Assembly (NCBI GenBank): GCA_963579025.1
Contig: CAUZFZ010000047.1
Span: forward strand, 1-60,823
DNA length: 60,823 nucleotides
From: CAUZFZ01 sp963579025
GTDB taxonomy: Bacteria; Planctomycetota; Planctomycetia; Planctomycetales; Planctomycetaceae
Reading direction: 5' to 3'
Below are positions 59,534 through 60,823 of the stretch, piece by piece. Both the position numbers and the translations under genes were made by a program. Positions within the stretch are counted from its first letter, which is position 1. Each line of letters opens with the position of its first letter. The notes under the pieces were generated by a model that worked only from the letters and a program-made list of their open reading frames with translations, was not told the DNA's origin and made no database searches.

Positions 59534-60484
59534 ATGAATGGGCGAAGATTGCGGCATCGTCTCGAATATGCGGCGTTTCTCAGCGTAATCAGCTCGCTGA
59601 GGATCATTCCCGTGCCCGTCCAGCGCCTCGTCAGTTGGTTGATGGCGACGCTGGCATGCCGCGTGCTTCCAAAGAAACTGACGCGCTATCACATCGCCTT
59701 CGACAACATTCGGCAGGCGTTCGGCGACGAATATTCAGATGCCGAAGTCGATCGGATCATCTTCGACATGTGGCAGCATCTGTTCCGACTGGTGTCCGAA
59801 GTCGTGCAGTTTCCGAAGCAGATCACGATGGAAAACACGTTCGAACGCATTCAGTTCCGCAACCGGGAAGATGCCGTGTGCGCGCTTGTGTCAGGCCGGC
59901 CGGTGATTCTGTTGAGTGGACATTTTGGAAACTGGGAGACGTCAGTGACGTCGTTCGGTGTGTTCGGCTTCCAGCTTGGCGTCGTGGCCAGGGCACTCGA
60001 CAATCCGTACCTCGACGCCTGGTTCGAGCGGTTTCGCGAATCGACCGGTCACACAATCATCAACAAGGGCGGCGCGCGGGCCGCGATTGAAGCCCGATTG
60101 GCCGAGGGTCGACACGTCGCCATTCTGGCCGATCAGGACGCCGGGCATCGCGGTGTTTTCATCGACTTCTTCGGTCGACCAGCGTCCGCCTATCCCTCAG
60201 TTGCGCAACTGGCAATGCGCAACGATGCACTGATTGTGATGGGTTGCGGAATTCGGCAGCCCGACGACGCTCACCAGGGTAGCTGGGTGCGTTATGAAGT
60301 GAGCTGCGAGGACGTCATCGATCCACGCGATTACGACCGCGACACCGGCATCGAGGAGATCACACAACGGTTTTCCGCGGCACTGGAAAGTGCCGTGCGT
60401 CGCGCACCTGAGCAGTACTTCTGGATCCATCGTCGCTGGAAGACCCGACCGGCCGACGAGCAGACCGTCGGCCGCGCCGCGTGA
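59534..60484 (+). CDS. LpxL/HtrB-family lysophospholipid acyltransferase
   Basis: A 316-residue protein from the ATG of MNGRRLRHRLEYAAFLSVIS. It has one N-terminal amphipathic/transmembrane segment. The family active site H-x4-E/D is 'LLSGHFGNWETS' (HFGNWE), followed by 'VVARALDNPYLDAWFERFRE' and 'VAILADQDAGHRGVFIDFFG', the LpxL/MsbB signatures. It transfers an acyl chain from acyl-ACP to lipid A precursor or a related lysolipid at the inner membrane. The final motif 'APEQYFWIHRRWKTRP' is typical. Its presence fits an outer membrane carrying lipid A-like lipids. Confidence 0.92.
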   Translation: MNGRRLRHRLEYAAFLSVISSLRIIPVPVQRLVSWLMATLACRVLPKKLTRYHIAFDNIRQAFGDEYSDAEVDRIIFDMWQHLFRLVSEVVQFPKQITMENTFERIQFRNREDAVCALVSGRPVILLSGHFGNWETSVTSFGVFGFQLGVVARALDNPYLDAWFERFRESTGHTIINKGGARAAIEARLAEGRHVAILADQDAGHRGVFIDFFGRPASAYPSVAQLAMRNDALIVMGCGIRQPDDAHQGSWVRYEVSCEDVIDPRDYDRDTGIEEITQRFSAALESAVRRAPEQYFWIHRRWKTRPADEQTVGRAA

Positions 60485-60823
60485 CTCGGGGCACTTAGAG
60501 GCGGCGGCGAAATTAATCGTGCATTTGGCCGGTGGTGGATTTCACGATGGCAGCCGCGATAGCGGCGACAGCACATAGCTGCGGGCGTCAACCCGCAGAT
60601 CCTGCGAGCAAGGCCGATCGAGCCGCGAAGCGGTGGCAGACACAACGTTGCGTCGTGCTGCCGCCGCTTCGCGGCACCGTTTCTTGCGTGTTCGTTCGAC
60701 CCCTGGCTCACGCCTTTTGAAGTTGCACACTTCAGTCCCGAAGGGACGTGGGCAAATAGCCCGGGGTTTCAACCCTCACCCTTACACACAATTTTCGAGA
60801 CTTTTGGCACGAGTTTTGCGCCA
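60485..60823. other. Non-coding stretch at the window end
   Basis: No frame here looks coding. It contains several small GC-rich palindromes (for example CCGCGAAGCGG...CCGCTTCGCGG near 60630-60672 and TCCCGAAGGGA near 60738) that resemble dispersed intergenic repeats. The flanking gene on the right is outside the window. Confidence 0.4.

Noticed and set aside
1..60823. CRISPR array, prophage module or insertion sequence
   Set aside because: No regularly spaced direct repeats and no transposase, integrase, terminase or capsid-like proteins were seen.

Overview
The window looks like chromosome of a planctomycete (Planctomycetota, class Planctomycetia). The case rests on family content. There are three DUF1559 proteins (one with a prepilin-type FTLIELL segment), a Tat-exported DUF1501 protein next to a formylglycine sulfatase, a large RTX-repeat surface protease with an N-terminal 'ETLETRVLPA' (LEPR-like) segment, secreted CxxCH cytochrome and PQQ-propeller proteins, a MoxR/DUF58/BatA module, and dispersed palindromic intergenic repeats. 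The base composition is moderately high in GC, and GTG and TTG starts occur. No transposase, prophage module, rRNA, intact tRNA or CRISPR array was seen.

Layout. 1-2.9 kb is an accessory edge: the end of a small HTH/excisionase-like gene, a truncated methyltransferase, a 5' tRNA-Leu(CAA) stub, a PIN-toxin/antitoxin pair and two small membrane proteins. 3.0-7.3 kb is housekeeping: an acidic membrane protein, then coaE, rho, ribH and nusB. 7.3-9.4 kb is a low-coding island holding one TIR-like (Cap12/PF10137-type) protein with a GAF-like C-terminus, plus a MITE-like double hairpin. 9.4-13.6 kb carries galT, an FHA protein, gatB and a GNAT. 13.6-23.4 kb carries a PH-like protein, a membrane-anchored PQQ propeller, an unusual Hsp70 with a zinc ribbon, a secretin-type STN protein without a barrel, a protein made of two tandem repeats, and a GT39-like membrane glycosyltransferase. 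23.8-25.8 kb is groES-groEL with a clear terminator.

25.9-28.5 kb has a dihaem-type secreted cytochrome and a secreted five-bladed propeller glycosidase-like protein. 28.8-35.5 kb is a sugar-phosphate neighbourhood: SIS isomerase, ROK kinase, PfkB kinase, HAD phosphatase, alpha/beta hydrolase and GntP permease. It looks like uptake and phosphorylation of a sugar or sugar acid, or a heptose-type activation route. After a flavin reductase come two secreted proteins with matching Gly/Gln tails: a VWA+STN fusion and a DUF2135-like protein. The sulfatase, DUF1501, DUF1559, small membrane and RTX metalloprotease genes follow.

49.7-54.9 kb is MoxR-DUF58-BatA/VWA, interrupted on the opposite strand by an overlapping small-ORF/MNT-nucleotidyltransferase pair. 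The window ends with two tandem DUF1559 paralogues, a xylose-isomerase-like TIM barrel, a secreted isochorismatase-ThuA-jelly-roll fusion and an LpxL-type acyltransferase.

The best candidates for undescribed biology are the TIR-GAF protein, the VWA-STN/DUF2135 pair, the zinc-ribbon Hsp70 locus and the MNT pair. All function calls come from reading motifs by eye; no database search was run.
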